Source: an uncultured Gammaproteobacteria bacterium
GTDB taxonomy: Bacteria > Pseudomonadota > Gammaproteobacteria > Pseudomonadales > Azotimanducaceae_A
Length of the DNA stretch: 25,135 nucleotides
NCBI GenBank assembly: GCA_913041025.1
Contig: CAJWGQ010000017.1
Span: forward strand, 1-25,135
Direction of reading: 5' to 3'
Part shown: in pieces, positions 13,805 to 21,543 of the stretch
Position numbering within the stretch: the first letter of the stretch is position 1
How the letters are laid out: every line of letters begins with the position of its first letter
The notes under the pieces: model-generated
What the model was told of the DNA's origin: nothing
Databases searched by the model: none
What the model saw: the letters and a program-made list of their open reading frames with translations, nothing else
Position numbers and translations under genes: made by a program

Positions 13805-14461
13805 CTAGTTAGTTGGGGGTTGCTTCCACCGATTCAAATAGGTGATCTCTTCCGCGGGCCTACGCTTGGCCGGATGGAACTTTTCGCCGGTGTAATAGGC
13901 CGTGGGCAATAAAGCAATTTGCGTAACACTTTCGGGTATCCCAAGTAAATTTGAGGCCTCGTTTTCATGGTAAAGGTGTAAAGTTGTCCAGGCGCTGCCG
14001 ATGCCTCGCGCCCTTAGTGCAAGTTGAAGGCTCCAAACGCCTGGTGTGACCGAGCCCCAAAACGTGGCCTGATCAAACACGCTGGTTCCTGGTCGATCGT
14101 TGCGAATGGGTATAATCATCATAGGAACTTCATGCAGATGATCTAGTAGGTACAGAGAGGAATCGACAACAGCACGCTGGGTTGCGTCGCCCCCTAGTTC
14201 TTCGACTTGTTTTTTTCCGCTTTCCAGATACGCGGTACCCTCTCTACGATATAAATCTGCAAGGGCCTCCTTGGTCTTCGGATCGTTTACCAACATCCAT
14301 CGATTGACCTGCGCGTTACCGCCTATAGGAGCTCTTGATGCGACTTCGATGCATTCGAGAACTGTTTTTATGGGTACTTCCTTGGTTAGATCGAGTCGTT
14401 TTCTAACCTGCTTCGTGGTCATCAAAAGTCGGTCGGTTTCTGTTAGTTCGAAGTCGGTCAT
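13805..14461 (-). CDS. Nitroreductase family protein
   Basis: A 218-residue FMN-dependent nitroreductase-like protein. The phosphate-binding RKRLD at 20-24, SRAPIGGNAQ with RWMLV following, the LALRARGIGSAW segment and a C-terminal YYTGEKFHPAKRRP tail match the single-domain family whose members reduce nitro compounds, quinones or enones, or dehalogenate, using NAD(P)H. The substrate is not predictable. The start at 14461 is chosen because GGGAG stands shortly before it. A longer in-frame start at 14527 would add a hydrophobic, poorly conserved leader of 22 residues; if used it would act as a signal peptide, which is unlikely for this family. It is divergent from the amidase gene with about 104 bases between. 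Confidence 0.87.
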   Translation of the reverse strand: MTDFELTETDRLLMTTKQVRKRLDLTKEVPIKTVLECIEVASRAPIGGNAQVNRWMLVNDPKTKEALADLYRREGTAYLESGKKQVEELGGDATQRAVVDSSLYLLDHLHEVPMMIIPIRNDRPGTSVFDQATFWGSVTPGVWSLQLALRARGIGSAWTTLHLYHENEASNLLGIPESVTQIALLPTAYYTGEKFHPAKRRPAEEITYLNRWKQPPTN

Positions 14462-14565
14462 GATTTTTTCTCCCTTGTCTTGTGATATGCCGAGGCTTGT
14501 TAAGAAGATAGCAAATAATGAAGCCATCAGGCAGGATAGAAAACTTCAGTTCGTGGAGGAAAGTG

Positions 14566-15978
14566 ATGCCTATTAGTCAAGACGTCGTCTATTGGTCGGT
14601 GGTTGAGCAAGCCAAGGCGATCAAAGAAGGGGAATTCACCAGTAGAGAATTACTTGAACTGACTATCCAACAGATTGAATCAGTTAACCCAAAATTGAAC
14701 GCTGTTGTGACTATGGATCTGGATCTCGCTAGAAAATTAGCCGACGAGGCTGACGCAAAGCTAAAGACAGGCGAAGTGGTTGGACCTCTCCATGGGATAC
14801 CGATTACAGTCAAAGATGCACTAGAGACAGTCGGAATACGCTCTACTGGGGGCGCGACCGAGCTTCATAATTATGTGCCGGACCGAGATGCTCCGGTTGT
14901 GAAGGCGGTCAAGGATGCTGGCGCGATCGTTTTGGGTAAAACCAACCTGCCCAGGTGGTCAGGCGATATTCAGGCGTATAACGACATGTTTGGGACAACG
15001 GTTAATCCATGGAATTCAGATCGCGTTCCTGGTGGGAGTTCTGGAGGTGCTGCTGCGGCGGTTTCTGCCGGCCTGAGCTCCTTTGAAATCGGAACCGACA
15101 TTGGAGGTTCTATTCGGTTTCCAGCCTCTTTTTGTGGGATATATGGTCACAAACCAAGTTTTGGTATTGTGCCTTCCACAGGGTATATAGACCATGAGGC
15201 TGGAGGGACGACCGAGGCCGACGTCAATGTTATAGGACCTATGGCAAGAAGTGCCGAGGATTTAGAGCTTCTGTTAGAACTCATGTTAAGAAAAGACGGT
15301 CCGCTTGTGGCGTCTCTCGCTGAGCCTCCTGAAGATGTGACTTCCTTGAAAGTGGCGGCTTGGCTGGATGACCCGTTTTGCCCAATTGATGCTCAGGTAG
15401 CTTCGGTATTAGAGGCTGCAGTAACAAACCTAGAAAACACCGGACTATCAGTTGACCGAGAGGCGAGACCGGATATCGATCCCAATGAAGCTTTTTCGTT
15501 GGGTAGCTGGCTAGTAACGTCGGCGATGCTTCAATCGATGCCGGCAGAGACGCTGAAAGCACTGAATGAGGAAGGCGCAGCGCCGCCTCAAACCACTCAT
15601 CGCGAGTGGCTGGATAATCACATGCGTCGAGAGGCTATAAGGCTAAAGTGGGCTGAATTCTTTGAGAACTATGACGCTATTATCATGCCGATTAGTCCTG
15701 TACCTCCTTTTCCACACAATCAGGAGGGTAACTTTGGTACTAGAACGCTCAAGGGATCAGACGGACAAACAAGACCTTATTCCGATTTGATTCGCTGGAC
15801 GATCTTGACTGGTATGGCTTATCTGCCGGCGACAACGCCTCCGATTGGCCGTGACTCTGATGGGTTGCCCGTGAGTTTTCAAGTTGTGGGGCCTTATGGA
15901 GGGGACTACACAACCATACGACTTGCTAAATTTATTGCAGAGCATAATGGCGGCTATAGCAAACCGCCGATGAGTTAG
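14566..15978 (+). CDS. Amidase-signature family hydrolase
   Basis: A 470-residue amidase. The Ser-cisSer-Lys triad is complete: K83 in TVKDALE, cis-Ser S158 in GGSSGG and nucleophile S182 in DIGGSIRFPA, with S158 and S182 24 residues apart as in fatty acid amide hydrolase. It hydrolyses a carboxamide to acid and amine in the cytoplasm. The family covers aliphatic, aryl and peptide amides, and nothing here narrows this. The start at 14566 has GGAGGAA just upstream, and the in-frame ATG at 14518 is rejected. It is not a GatA, since gatB and gatC are absent. Its pairing with a divergent nitroreductase suggests use of a nitrogen-containing compound. Confidence 0.9.
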   Translation: MPISQDVVYWSVVEQAKAIKEGEFTSRELLELTIQQIESVNPKLNAVVTMDLDLARKLADEADAKLKTGEVVGPLHGIPITVKDALETVGIRSTGGATELHNYVPDRDAPVVKAVKDAGAIVLGKTNLPRWSGDIQAYNDMFGTTVNPWNSDRVPGGSSGGAAAAVSAGLSSFEIGTDIGGSIRFPASFCGIYGHKPSFGIVPSTGYIDHEAGGTTEADVNVIGPMARSAEDLELLLELMLRKDGPLVASLAEPPEDVTSLKVAAWLDDPFCPIDAQVASVLEAAVTNLENTGLSVDREARPDIDPNEAFSLGSWLVTSAMLQSMPAETLKALNEEGAAPPQTTHREWLDNHMRREAIRLKWAEFFENYDAIIMPISPVPPFPHNQEGNFGTRTLKGSDGQTRPYSDLIRWTILTGMAYLPATTPPIGRDSDGLPVSFQVVGPYGGDYTTIRLAKFIAEHNGGYSKPPMS

Positions 15979-16110
15979 CCGTCAACGTCAAAGGATTCAT
16001 AATTCATTGATTCGGGAGAGTCTCGCCGCGTCGTGGTGGATTAGCTTTTGGAGATAATCTGGTTTTATCCCATCAAGAACTCGCTGCGCGTCATCCTAAA
16101 TGATCGATGG

Positions 16111-16539
16111 TTATCCTTTTGAATAATCTACTGCCAACCAGCGCTCTGGTGTTACCGATACTAAAATAGAGTGTCCCTCTGACACCGAGGCGTTAGCTTT
16201 TGCGTAAGCCTGTCCCTGCTCCTTTCCGAGATACCGGATCGCCATCGATAGAAGCTCCTCTTGAGATGAGTTTTTTATATCGGTAATGGGTCCCTCGACG
16301 CTCACGTATTTATAGGGTGGATTCTCACTTTGTACAGCCAAGCTAACTCTATCCCCGGCTTTAAGTAGTTTGCCCTTTCTAGACTCGGTGCCCGTGATCA
16401 TCCAAAGTCTTCCGCCTGGCAAATAGTCATACCAGATCGGGACTGTCAGCGGGCCAAGGCCCGGCTCGTTGATGGCGAGTACGCCAACATGGAGATCTGC
16501 AAGATAAGTCTCTTTTTCTTCCTGGGTCATCGCCGTCAT
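16111..16539 (-). CDS. Small PPOX-fold protein
   Basis: A 142-residue split-barrel flavin-binding-type protein. The N-terminal strand (HVGVLAINEPG), VPIWYDYLPGGRLWMITG, a K/R-rich loop (SRKGKLLKAGDRVSLAVQSE), YVSVEGP, and the ending SVTPERWLAVDYSKG fit the short PPOX group related to Rv1155 of mycobacteria, where members bind FMN, F420 or haem. The cofactor here is not decidable. AAAGGA precedes the ATG at 16539. The gene lies 47 bases downstream of the TauD-type dioxygenase in the same direction, with no terminator between them, so the two are probably one operon. A shared role in the organosulfur module is possible but not shown. Confidence 0.8.
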   Translation of the reverse strand: MTAMTQEEKETYLADLHVGVLAINEPGLGPLTVPIWYDYLPGGRLWMITGTESRKGKLLKAGDRVSLAVQSENPPYKYVSVEGPITDIKNSSQEELLSMAIRYLGKEQGQAYAKANASVSEGHSILVSVTPERWLAVDYSKG

Positions 16540-16586
16540 TTTTTTTCCTTTTTCTCTTCACTGGTTACTGATTGTGCTTGATAGAA

Positions 16587-17510
16587 TTAGTTGTGAGCTG
16601 ACGACAGATTTGACTGAGAAGGTACAAAGGCTTCCGCTCGTTGGTCTTCGAAGGTTTCGGCTAGCTCTGTCTCAGGGTCGCCTGATATTCTCGCCCCACG
16701 CAGAATTCGGGGCAAAGACTCATCGTAGGGTCTTGCACGATGCATAACGCAGCGGTTATCCCAGACTACGATATCTCCAGGGGTCCATTTATGTCGATAG
16801 GTCCTCGGCGATTGGCAGGCATTTTCCATAAGTTTGTCGAGAAGCGCTCTGGATTCCTCATAGGTCATTCCCGGGATTCCATAGGCATGCCTGCCAGTGT
16901 ATATCGACTTCCGCCCGGTCTCGGGGTGCGTTTTGATGACAGGACGCAGAGGAGCACCTTTATCATGTAGTCCGTATAAATTATCGGTGGTGTGTTTGAA
17001 TCCAGCACGCTCCTGAGAATAATAGAGAGAGTGAAAAGCCGATAATTTTTCGAGTTCCTCTTGAGTCGTGGGTTCTAGTGCATCCCAAGCCGCGCGCATA
17101 TCGGCAAACTCGGTTTCTCCTCCCTGGTCCGGGACTTCGATCGCCGATAACATGGCTGCCTTTGATGCCAGGGGCATATAGGTACTGTCGGTGTGCCAGC
17201 CTTCATTTCCTCGAAGTAGCTTGTAGCCCTGGTCGTTTGGTGTTGCCAATGTTCCGTCGGGCTTTTTATTGGAAATCGGTACCGAGGGGCCTTTCTGTAG
17301 CGGTGACAGCTGTTCAGTTTCACCGAACCTTTTTGCGAAGTTGTTTTGCTCTTCTTCCGTGAGATGTTGTTCTGGAAAAATAAGCACACCGAAATTAAGA
17401 AAAGCGTCGTAAATCTTGTCCCAGCTTGCGGCTTCAAGGTCCGCCAACCGTACGCCGGTTACTACCGCTCCCAGTGTTGTATCTTCTATGGGCTTAACAA
17501 TAATAGTCAC
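16587..17510 (-). CDS. TauD/TfdA-family 2-oxoglutarate/Fe(II) dioxygenase
   Basis: A 307-residue non-haem iron dioxygenase. The facial triad is visible as H106-x-D108 (GWHTDST) and H257 (DNRCVMHRARPYD), with R268 or R271 (PRILRGARI) to hold 2-oxoglutarate. The C-terminal part ends with a short extra Ser/Asn-rich tail. Members release sulfite from taurine (TauD), cleave alkyl sulfates (AtsK) or oxidise herbicides (TfdA). The divergent sulfatase makes a sulfur-containing substrate plausible, but not proven. The start is GTG with GGGAG just upstream. The predicted -35/-10 pair overlaps the palindrome at 17561-17578, so a repressor bound there could block this promoter. Confidence 0.9.
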   Translation of the reverse strand: MTIIVKPIEDTTLGAVVTGVRLADLEAASWDKIYDAFLNFGVLIFPEQHLTEEEQNNFAKRFGETEQLSPLQKGPSVPISNKKPDGTLATPNDQGYKLLRGNEGWHTDSTYMPLASKAAMLSAIEVPDQGGETEFADMRAAWDALEPTTQEELEKLSAFHSLYYSQERAGFKHTTDNLYGLHDKGAPLRPVIKTHPETGRKSIYTGRHAYGIPGMTYEESRALLDKLMENACQSPRTYRHKWTPGDIVVWDNRCVMHRARPYDESLPRILRGARISGDPETELAETFEDQRAEAFVPSQSNLSSAHN

Positions 17511-17542
17511 GACTTCTCCCTCTCGAATCGATTCAGATCTTG

Positions 17543-17571
17543 AGTGTACGTCGTGTGTTTATCTCAAACAA
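17543..17571 (-). promoter_or_regulatory. Candidate promoter of the TauD-type gene
   Basis: On the minus strand TTGTTT (complement of 17566-17571) is followed after 17 bases by TACACT (complement of 17543-17548). It is oriented correctly and 33 bases before the GTG. The -35 sits within the palindrome. Confidence 0.45.
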
Positions 17572-17578
17572 TTGAGAT
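17561..17578. promoter_or_regulatory. ATCTCAA-N4-TTGAGAT operator candidate
   Basis: An 18-bp perfect inverted repeat with 7-bp arms and a 4-base spacer (ACAA), between the divergent dioxygenase and sulfatase genes. Size and symmetry fit a MarR-, GntR- or TetR-type dimer. The cognate regulator is not in the window. Confidence 0.55.
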
Positions 17579-17629
17579 TTTTAGTTAGCTATAGTTAAGT
17601 TGTATTAATGACAGATCAAAAGGTGCTCT

Positions 17630-19096
17630 TTGCGAATCCTTTATGTAGACATTGATACTCTTCGGGCAGACCATCTGGGTTGCTATGGGTATCACCGGAA
17701 TACCTCTCCTAACATCGATGAGTTCGCAAAGTCTGCGATGATGTTCAACAACGTTCATGCTTCTGATACGCCCTGTTTGCCTAGCCGCTCGGCTTTGTTG
17801 ACGGGAAGATTTGGCATTCACAATGGCGTGGTCAATCACGGAGGAACCGATGCCGATCCCGTGATTGGCGGTCCTCAGCGGGAGTTTTGGTCGGAAATGC
17901 AGTTGAACAGCTTTCCTTCACGTCTAAAAAGGGCAGGGCTTCGGACATGCAGTATTTCTAGTTTTGCTCAGCGTCACTCGGCATTTCACTGGTATGCGGG
18001 CTTTGATGAAGCACAGAGAGTGCCGGGGGCTTTCGGGCTCGAAACAGCCGACCAGGTTTATGAGCTCGCGCAGTCATGGCTGACGAGAAATGGCTCAGAA
18101 GATAATTGGTTTCTACATGTTCATTTATGGGATCCTCATACTCCTTACAGGGCAGCCGCGAGTTATGGAGAACCTTTCGCTGATGCTCCACTGCCCGAGT
18201 GGCTCACTGAAGAAGTGCGTGCAAAACACTGGGAAGAAGCAGGACCGCATTCTGCTCAAGAATGTAATGGTTTCGCGCCGAAACCGATGATGCTGGACGC
18301 GTTTCCTAGACAACCGCAGCAAATTTCTGATATGTCGCAAGTCAGAAAAATGTTTGACGGTTATGATGCTGGCGTGTTCGTTGCTGATGAGTACTTCGGC
18401 AAGTTGATAAGGGACCTGGATGCCTTGGGAGTTCTCGACGATACGGCGATTATGCTTTCGTCCGACCACGGAGAGACTCTAGGAGAGCTCAACGTTTATG
18501 GTGATCACCAGACCGCCGATCAGCTGACCACTCGAGTCCCGATGATATTGAAATGGCCTGGCGCAGAACATCTGAATGGTAAAATATTTGATGCTTTTCA
18601 TTACCAGATTGACGTGAGCGCAACCTTGGTAGAGCTTTTGGGGGGTAAGGTCCCGGACTCCTGGGATGGGCGCAGTTTTGCAGAGTCTCTCAATCAAGGA
18701 ACAGACCAGGGTAGGGACCATCTCATTTTGTCTCAGGGAGCCTGGACCTGTCAGAGAGCAGTCCGTTGGGACGATTACATTCTGATTCAGACATTGCACG
18801 ATGGATATCATTTGTATGACGACTTGATGTTATTTGACTTGTCGAATGATCCCCACGAGCTTAAAAATTTGGCGAGTGATTGTGCATCCTTAGTCGCAAT
18901 TGGTGAATCGAAGTTGAATCGATGGCATGAGGAAATGATGGTGGATGCCGCGCGAGGTAGAGACCCGCTGCATAATGTGATCGAAGAGGGCGGTCCTTAT
19001 CATGTTCGCGGTCAGCTCGAAAACTATCTTACTAGGTTACGCGATACCGGAAGATCGGAGTTGGCTGACCGGCTCAAGGCTAAGCACATCGAGTAA
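17630..19096 (+). CDS. Type I (formylglycine-type) sulfatase
   Basis: A 488-residue alkaline-phosphatase-superfamily sulfatase. The formylglycine motif is canonical: C49-L-P51-S-R53-SALLTGR. Metal ligands are visible near D7/D9 (VDIDTLRAD) and at D279-H280 (SSDHGE). A conserved H170 (WDPHTPY) is also present. The Cys needs conversion by a formylglycine-generating enzyme, which is not encoded here. It removes sulfate from an ester; the substrate, sugar or small alkyl/aryl, cannot be told. No signal peptide is seen, so it is probably cytoplasmic. The start is a TTG with AAGGTG six bases upstream; an out-of-frame ATG nearby is not usable. It converges on the MATE gene. Confidence 0.9.
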   Translation: MRILYVDIDTLRADHLGCYGYHRNTSPNIDEFAKSAMMFNNVHASDTPCLPSRSALLTGRFGIHNGVVNHGGTDADPVIGGPQREFWSEMQLNSFPSRLKRAGLRTCSISSFAQRHSAFHWYAGFDEAQRVPGAFGLETADQVYELAQSWLTRNGSEDNWFLHVHLWDPHTPYRAAASYGEPFADAPLPEWLTEEVRAKHWEEAGPHSAQECNGFAPKPMMLDAFPRQPQQISDMSQVRKMFDGYDAGVFVADEYFGKLIRDLDALGVLDDTAIMLSSDHGETLGELNVYGDHQTADQLTTRVPMILKWPGAEHLNGKIFDAFHYQIDVSATLVELLGGKVPDSWDGRSFAESLNQGTDQGRDHLILSQGAWTCQRAVRWDDYILIQTLHDGYHLYDDLMLFDLSNDPHELKNLASDCASLVAIGESKLNRWHEEMMVDAARGRDPLHNVIEEGGPYHVRGQLENYLTRLRDTGRSELADRLKAKHIE

Positions 19097-19158
19097 AAAT
19101 AGAACCAATATGGAATCGCGCTGTTTGATGAGCAGTATCAAGAAAACGATGATGAAGT

Positions 19159-20514
19159 TTAGGGGCCGAGATTATCTCTGAGTTGGTAAACGTAAGTAGG
19201 TTGGTTGAGTAACCAACGCATTCTAAAGAGCAACAGCAAAGTAGCTACCAGTTGACCTATTGCAATCGCTGTCCAGAATCCATACAAACCTTGTGAAGAG
19301 AGCAACACATTTGCGAGGGGGAAGGCGATGCCCCAGACACCGATTAGACGACAGTAGAATATCATCTTAGTGTCTTTGCATCCCTGAACGACCGCGGCAA
19401 TGGCCGTGCCCGGGTCCTCTGCAAGTTTCATAAGCAGTGCGATAAGTAATAGATTTTGCACGATCAGTAAGACCGCTGGATCATCTGAGTAGAGTCTCGC
19501 GATTTCTTCCCGAGCGAAAATTAAAAACATCGCCGCTATGAACAGAGCGATTAGCGAACCTAGGATCGCTGCAATCGCGACTTTAGATATCTGCTGGTGT
19601 TGGCTCTCGCCGACTAGATTCCCTGTTCGAATAACGGTTCCAATCGTGAGGCCATGAACAAAAAGGAAGCTAAACATGACGATGTTGGCTCCAACGTGGT
19701 GTGCAGCAAGAGAAACGACCCCCTCGTACGCTATGAGAATCGACGCCATGCTCAGAAAACCGAACATTACAATCCCTTGGGCGCCTATCGGCAGTCCGAC
19801 CTTTATTAAGTCCTTTAAATATTGGGAGTCTATCCAATGCTGGAATTCGATAAGCTTTATTTGCTTGAAATATTCTTGGGTCAGTAGGAAAAGATTACAG
19901 ATGAAGCGAAATCCGATACTGACAATAACCGCAACGGCGCAGCCGGGAGCCCCCATTTCTGGCATACCAAATTTCCCAAAAACAAAAATCCAAGTAAACA
20001 GCGCGTTAATGGGGAGGCTCGAAAAGGCGATGATGCTTGGCCAAAAAGTTCTGCCTAGCCCTGTCGACAAAAAGACGATTAGGGCGGCCAGCAGGTCAAG
20101 CGGTACAACCCAAACAATAATCAACAGGTAATCTCGAGAAATAGTCGCTATCTCTGGATCATAGTCGAGGTAACCGACCATCGATCGAATTCCAAATACC
20201 AATGCCATAACGATCAAGGAGAAAATGATCGCAATTACTAGGCCCTGTCGAGCTAATATTCCAATCTGGGTGCGCTTGTTGGCGCCATCTAATTGTGAAG
20301 TAATAGGAATTATCCCGCTCAAAGCCATTATGAAAAAGGTTAACGCGGTTAGATAAAGAATATTGCTTAGACCGACCGCGGCGAGTGCTGCAGAGGAGTA
20401 CTGACCGCTAGCGATAGTCGCGATCGTAGCCATCCCAACGTCGGTCAGATAAATTAGTGTCACTGGAAGTCCTAACTTAGAAACAATTAATAGTTCTCGG
20501 AATATCTCTTTCAT
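19159..20514 (-). CDS. MATE-family multidrug/toxin exporter
   Basis: A 451-residue polytopic protein with about twelve hydrophobic segments in two halves, matching NorM-type MATE exporters. Visible features are the early LGLPVTLIYLTDVGMATIA (TM1), GLSNILYLTALTFFIMALSGI (TM2), and the start of the second half with VGLPIGAQGIVMFGFLSMASI, repeating the first. These carry cationic drugs and metabolites out in exchange for sodium or protons. Which substrate is not predictable. The ATG at 20514 lacks a strong Shine-Dalgarno site. It stands alone, convergent with the sulfatase and divergent from the DUF4389 gene. Confidence 0.9.
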   Translation of the reverse strand: MKEIFRELLIVSKLGLPVTLIYLTDVGMATIATIASGQYSSAALAAVGLSNILYLTALTFFIMALSGIIPITSQLDGANKRTQIGILARQGLVIAIIFSLIVMALVFGIRSMVGYLDYDPEIATISRDYLLIIVWVVPLDLLAALIVFLSTGLGRTFWPSIIAFSSLPINALFTWIFVFGKFGMPEMGAPGCAVAVIVSIGFRFICNLFLLTQEYFKQIKLIEFQHWIDSQYLKDLIKVGLPIGAQGIVMFGFLSMASILIAYEGVVSLAAHHVGANIVMFSFLFVHGLTIGTVIRTGNLVGESQHQQISKVAIAAILGSLIALFIAAMFLIFAREEIARLYSDDPAVLLIVQNLLLIALLMKLAEDPGTAIAAVVQGCKDTKMIFYCRLIGVWGIAFPLANVLLSSQGLYGFWTAIAIGQLVATLLLLFRMRWLLNQPTYVYQLRDNLGP

Positions 20515-20603
20515 TTTGAGTGTCGTTTAATCTTCCAGAGTTATTTTTTTGTTGGGATTATACCCTCAAAGGTTCTATTTCAGACTATCATTACCTACAA
20601 TTC

Positions 20604-20629
20604 AGGCGAGATATTCAATCCAACAAGTT
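20604..20629. repeat. Copy 1 of an imperfect direct repeat AGGCGAGATA-N6-CCAACAAGTT
   Basis: Two exact 10-mers separated by 6 bases recur at 21012-21038 separated by 7. This copy lies in the divergent region between the MATE and DUF4389 genes. Confidence 0.55.
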
Positions 20630-20685
20630 CCGTTTCTTAGCCTAAAAATAGTGGGCGTCGTAAATTAAAAAGTCTGGAAACAAAA

Positions 20686-20961
20686 GTGAACGAAATCTAT
20701 GAAGGGTCGGTTGCAGAGGATAACCCCGGAAAATGGGAGAGAGCTCTATTTACGCTTTTATACGCGTTTTTTTTGTATCTTTGTGTGCAGCTCATTTTGA
20801 TTCTGGCAGCGATCAGATTGGTCTTGTTTTTGGCTTCATGGGATACCCCTAATCAGCTGGATTCCGCTTTCTCTTGGCTTGTAGAGTATTTCAAGGATTG
20901 TGTGGGCTATTTGAGCTTTTCTACTAATGAAAAGCCCTTCCCTTTTAATAAAGTCGAATAA
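20686..20961 (+). CDS. DUF4389 small membrane protein
   Basis: A 91-residue protein with one long hydrophobic region at about residues 21-48, probably one or two membrane passes, after a charged head. The tail has the DUF4389 pattern of an amphipathic helix (SWLVEYFKDCVGYLSFSTNEKPFPF), where the final EKPFPF is highly typical. The family is restricted largely to proteobacteria and has no known role. The start is GTG; only TGGA precedes it, so the start is moderately sure. The SnoaL-like gene follows 60 bases on in the same direction. A copy of the 26-base imperfect repeat lies ahead of each gene. Confidence 0.8.
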   Translation: MNEIYEGSVAEDNPGKWERALFTLLYAFFLYLCVQLILILAAIRLVLFLASWDTPNQLDSAFSWLVEYFKDCVGYLSFSTNEKPFPFNKVE

Positions 20962-21011
20962 TTTACAAACGAAAACCATATAAATCACAGTAACTTACAG
21001 GCTTCAACTCT

Positions 21012-21038
21012 AGGCGAGATAATGATAACCAACAAGTT
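21012..21038. repeat. Copy 2 of the direct repeat, overlapping a start codon
   Basis: AGGCGAGATA-N7-CCAACAAGTT, with the ATG of the SnoaL-like gene at 21022 within the spacer. It overlaps a strong Fur half-site (GATAATGATAA), but the other half is poor. Confidence 0.55.
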
Positions 21039-21498
21039 AGCAGTTCAATTTACGATGATGATTTGTATTCTGATGTTCTGCTTGCCGAAGCTGTCTCATG
21101 CTGACTCCTCAGAAAGCGCCCTTGTTAGCTTGGTGATGGACTTTTATAGCGCATATCAAAGTCGAGACGTTGAGCGGATGACTGAGCTAACGAGTAAAGA
21201 TGTTGTATGGGAGGCTCAGAGATCTTTGCCAACGGGTGGCACGTTTGTCGGCATCGACGAAGTCGTCTCGAATGTATTTGATAAGACGGCCTTTTACATA
21301 CCCGGTTTTCAGATCGAAGTGGTAGAACTACATCAAGCAAAGAACGTCGTTTTCGCGATCACAAAGGTGAGGGTTGATGGAATTGATGATTCCAAGGGCC
21401 TCCAGATATTTTACTTTGAGGACCGAAAGATCGTTAGGTATATGAGCTTTTTAGATACGATTGCCATGATGTCGGCCGCGAATCGACCACCCAATTAA
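21022..21498 (+). CDS. Exported SnoaL/NTF2-like protein
   Basis: A 158-residue protein with a signal peptide (MITNKLAVQFTMMICILMF, cleavage near SHA-DS). The mature part is a cone-shaped SnoaL/NTF2-like fold: a helix with VMDFYSAYQSRDVERMTEL, DVVWEAQRSLPTGG with FVGIDEV, a FQIEVVELH strand, FAITKVRV and LQIFYFEDRKIVRYMSF. This fold binds small hydrophobic ligands; catalysis is not obvious from the residues seen. The ribosome site is weak (GGCGAG). It is 60 bases downstream of the DUF4389 gene, probably co-transcribed, and convergent with the P450 gene. Confidence 0.8.
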   Translation: MITNKLAVQFTMMICILMFCLPKLSHADSSESALVSLVMDFYSAYQSRDVERMTELTSKDVVWEAQRSLPTGGTFVGIDEVVSNVFDKTAFYIPGFQIEVVELHQAKNVVFAITKVRVDGIDDSKGLQIFYFEDRKIVRYMSFLDTIAMMSAANRPPN

Positions 21499-21543
21499 AG
21501 CCTATCCCTTTCTTTGTCCTTTAAAGAATTGCGCTCGAAGGTT

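Noticed and set aside
20915..20935. GCTTTTC/GAAAAGC hairpin as a terminator
   Set aside because: It lies wholly inside the DUF4389 coding region, encoding its conserved EKPFPF tail.
21018..21036. Second Fur box over the SnoaL-like start codon
   Set aside because: GATAATGATAA matches one half well (14/19 in all) but the other half is poor, and the site overlaps the start codon.
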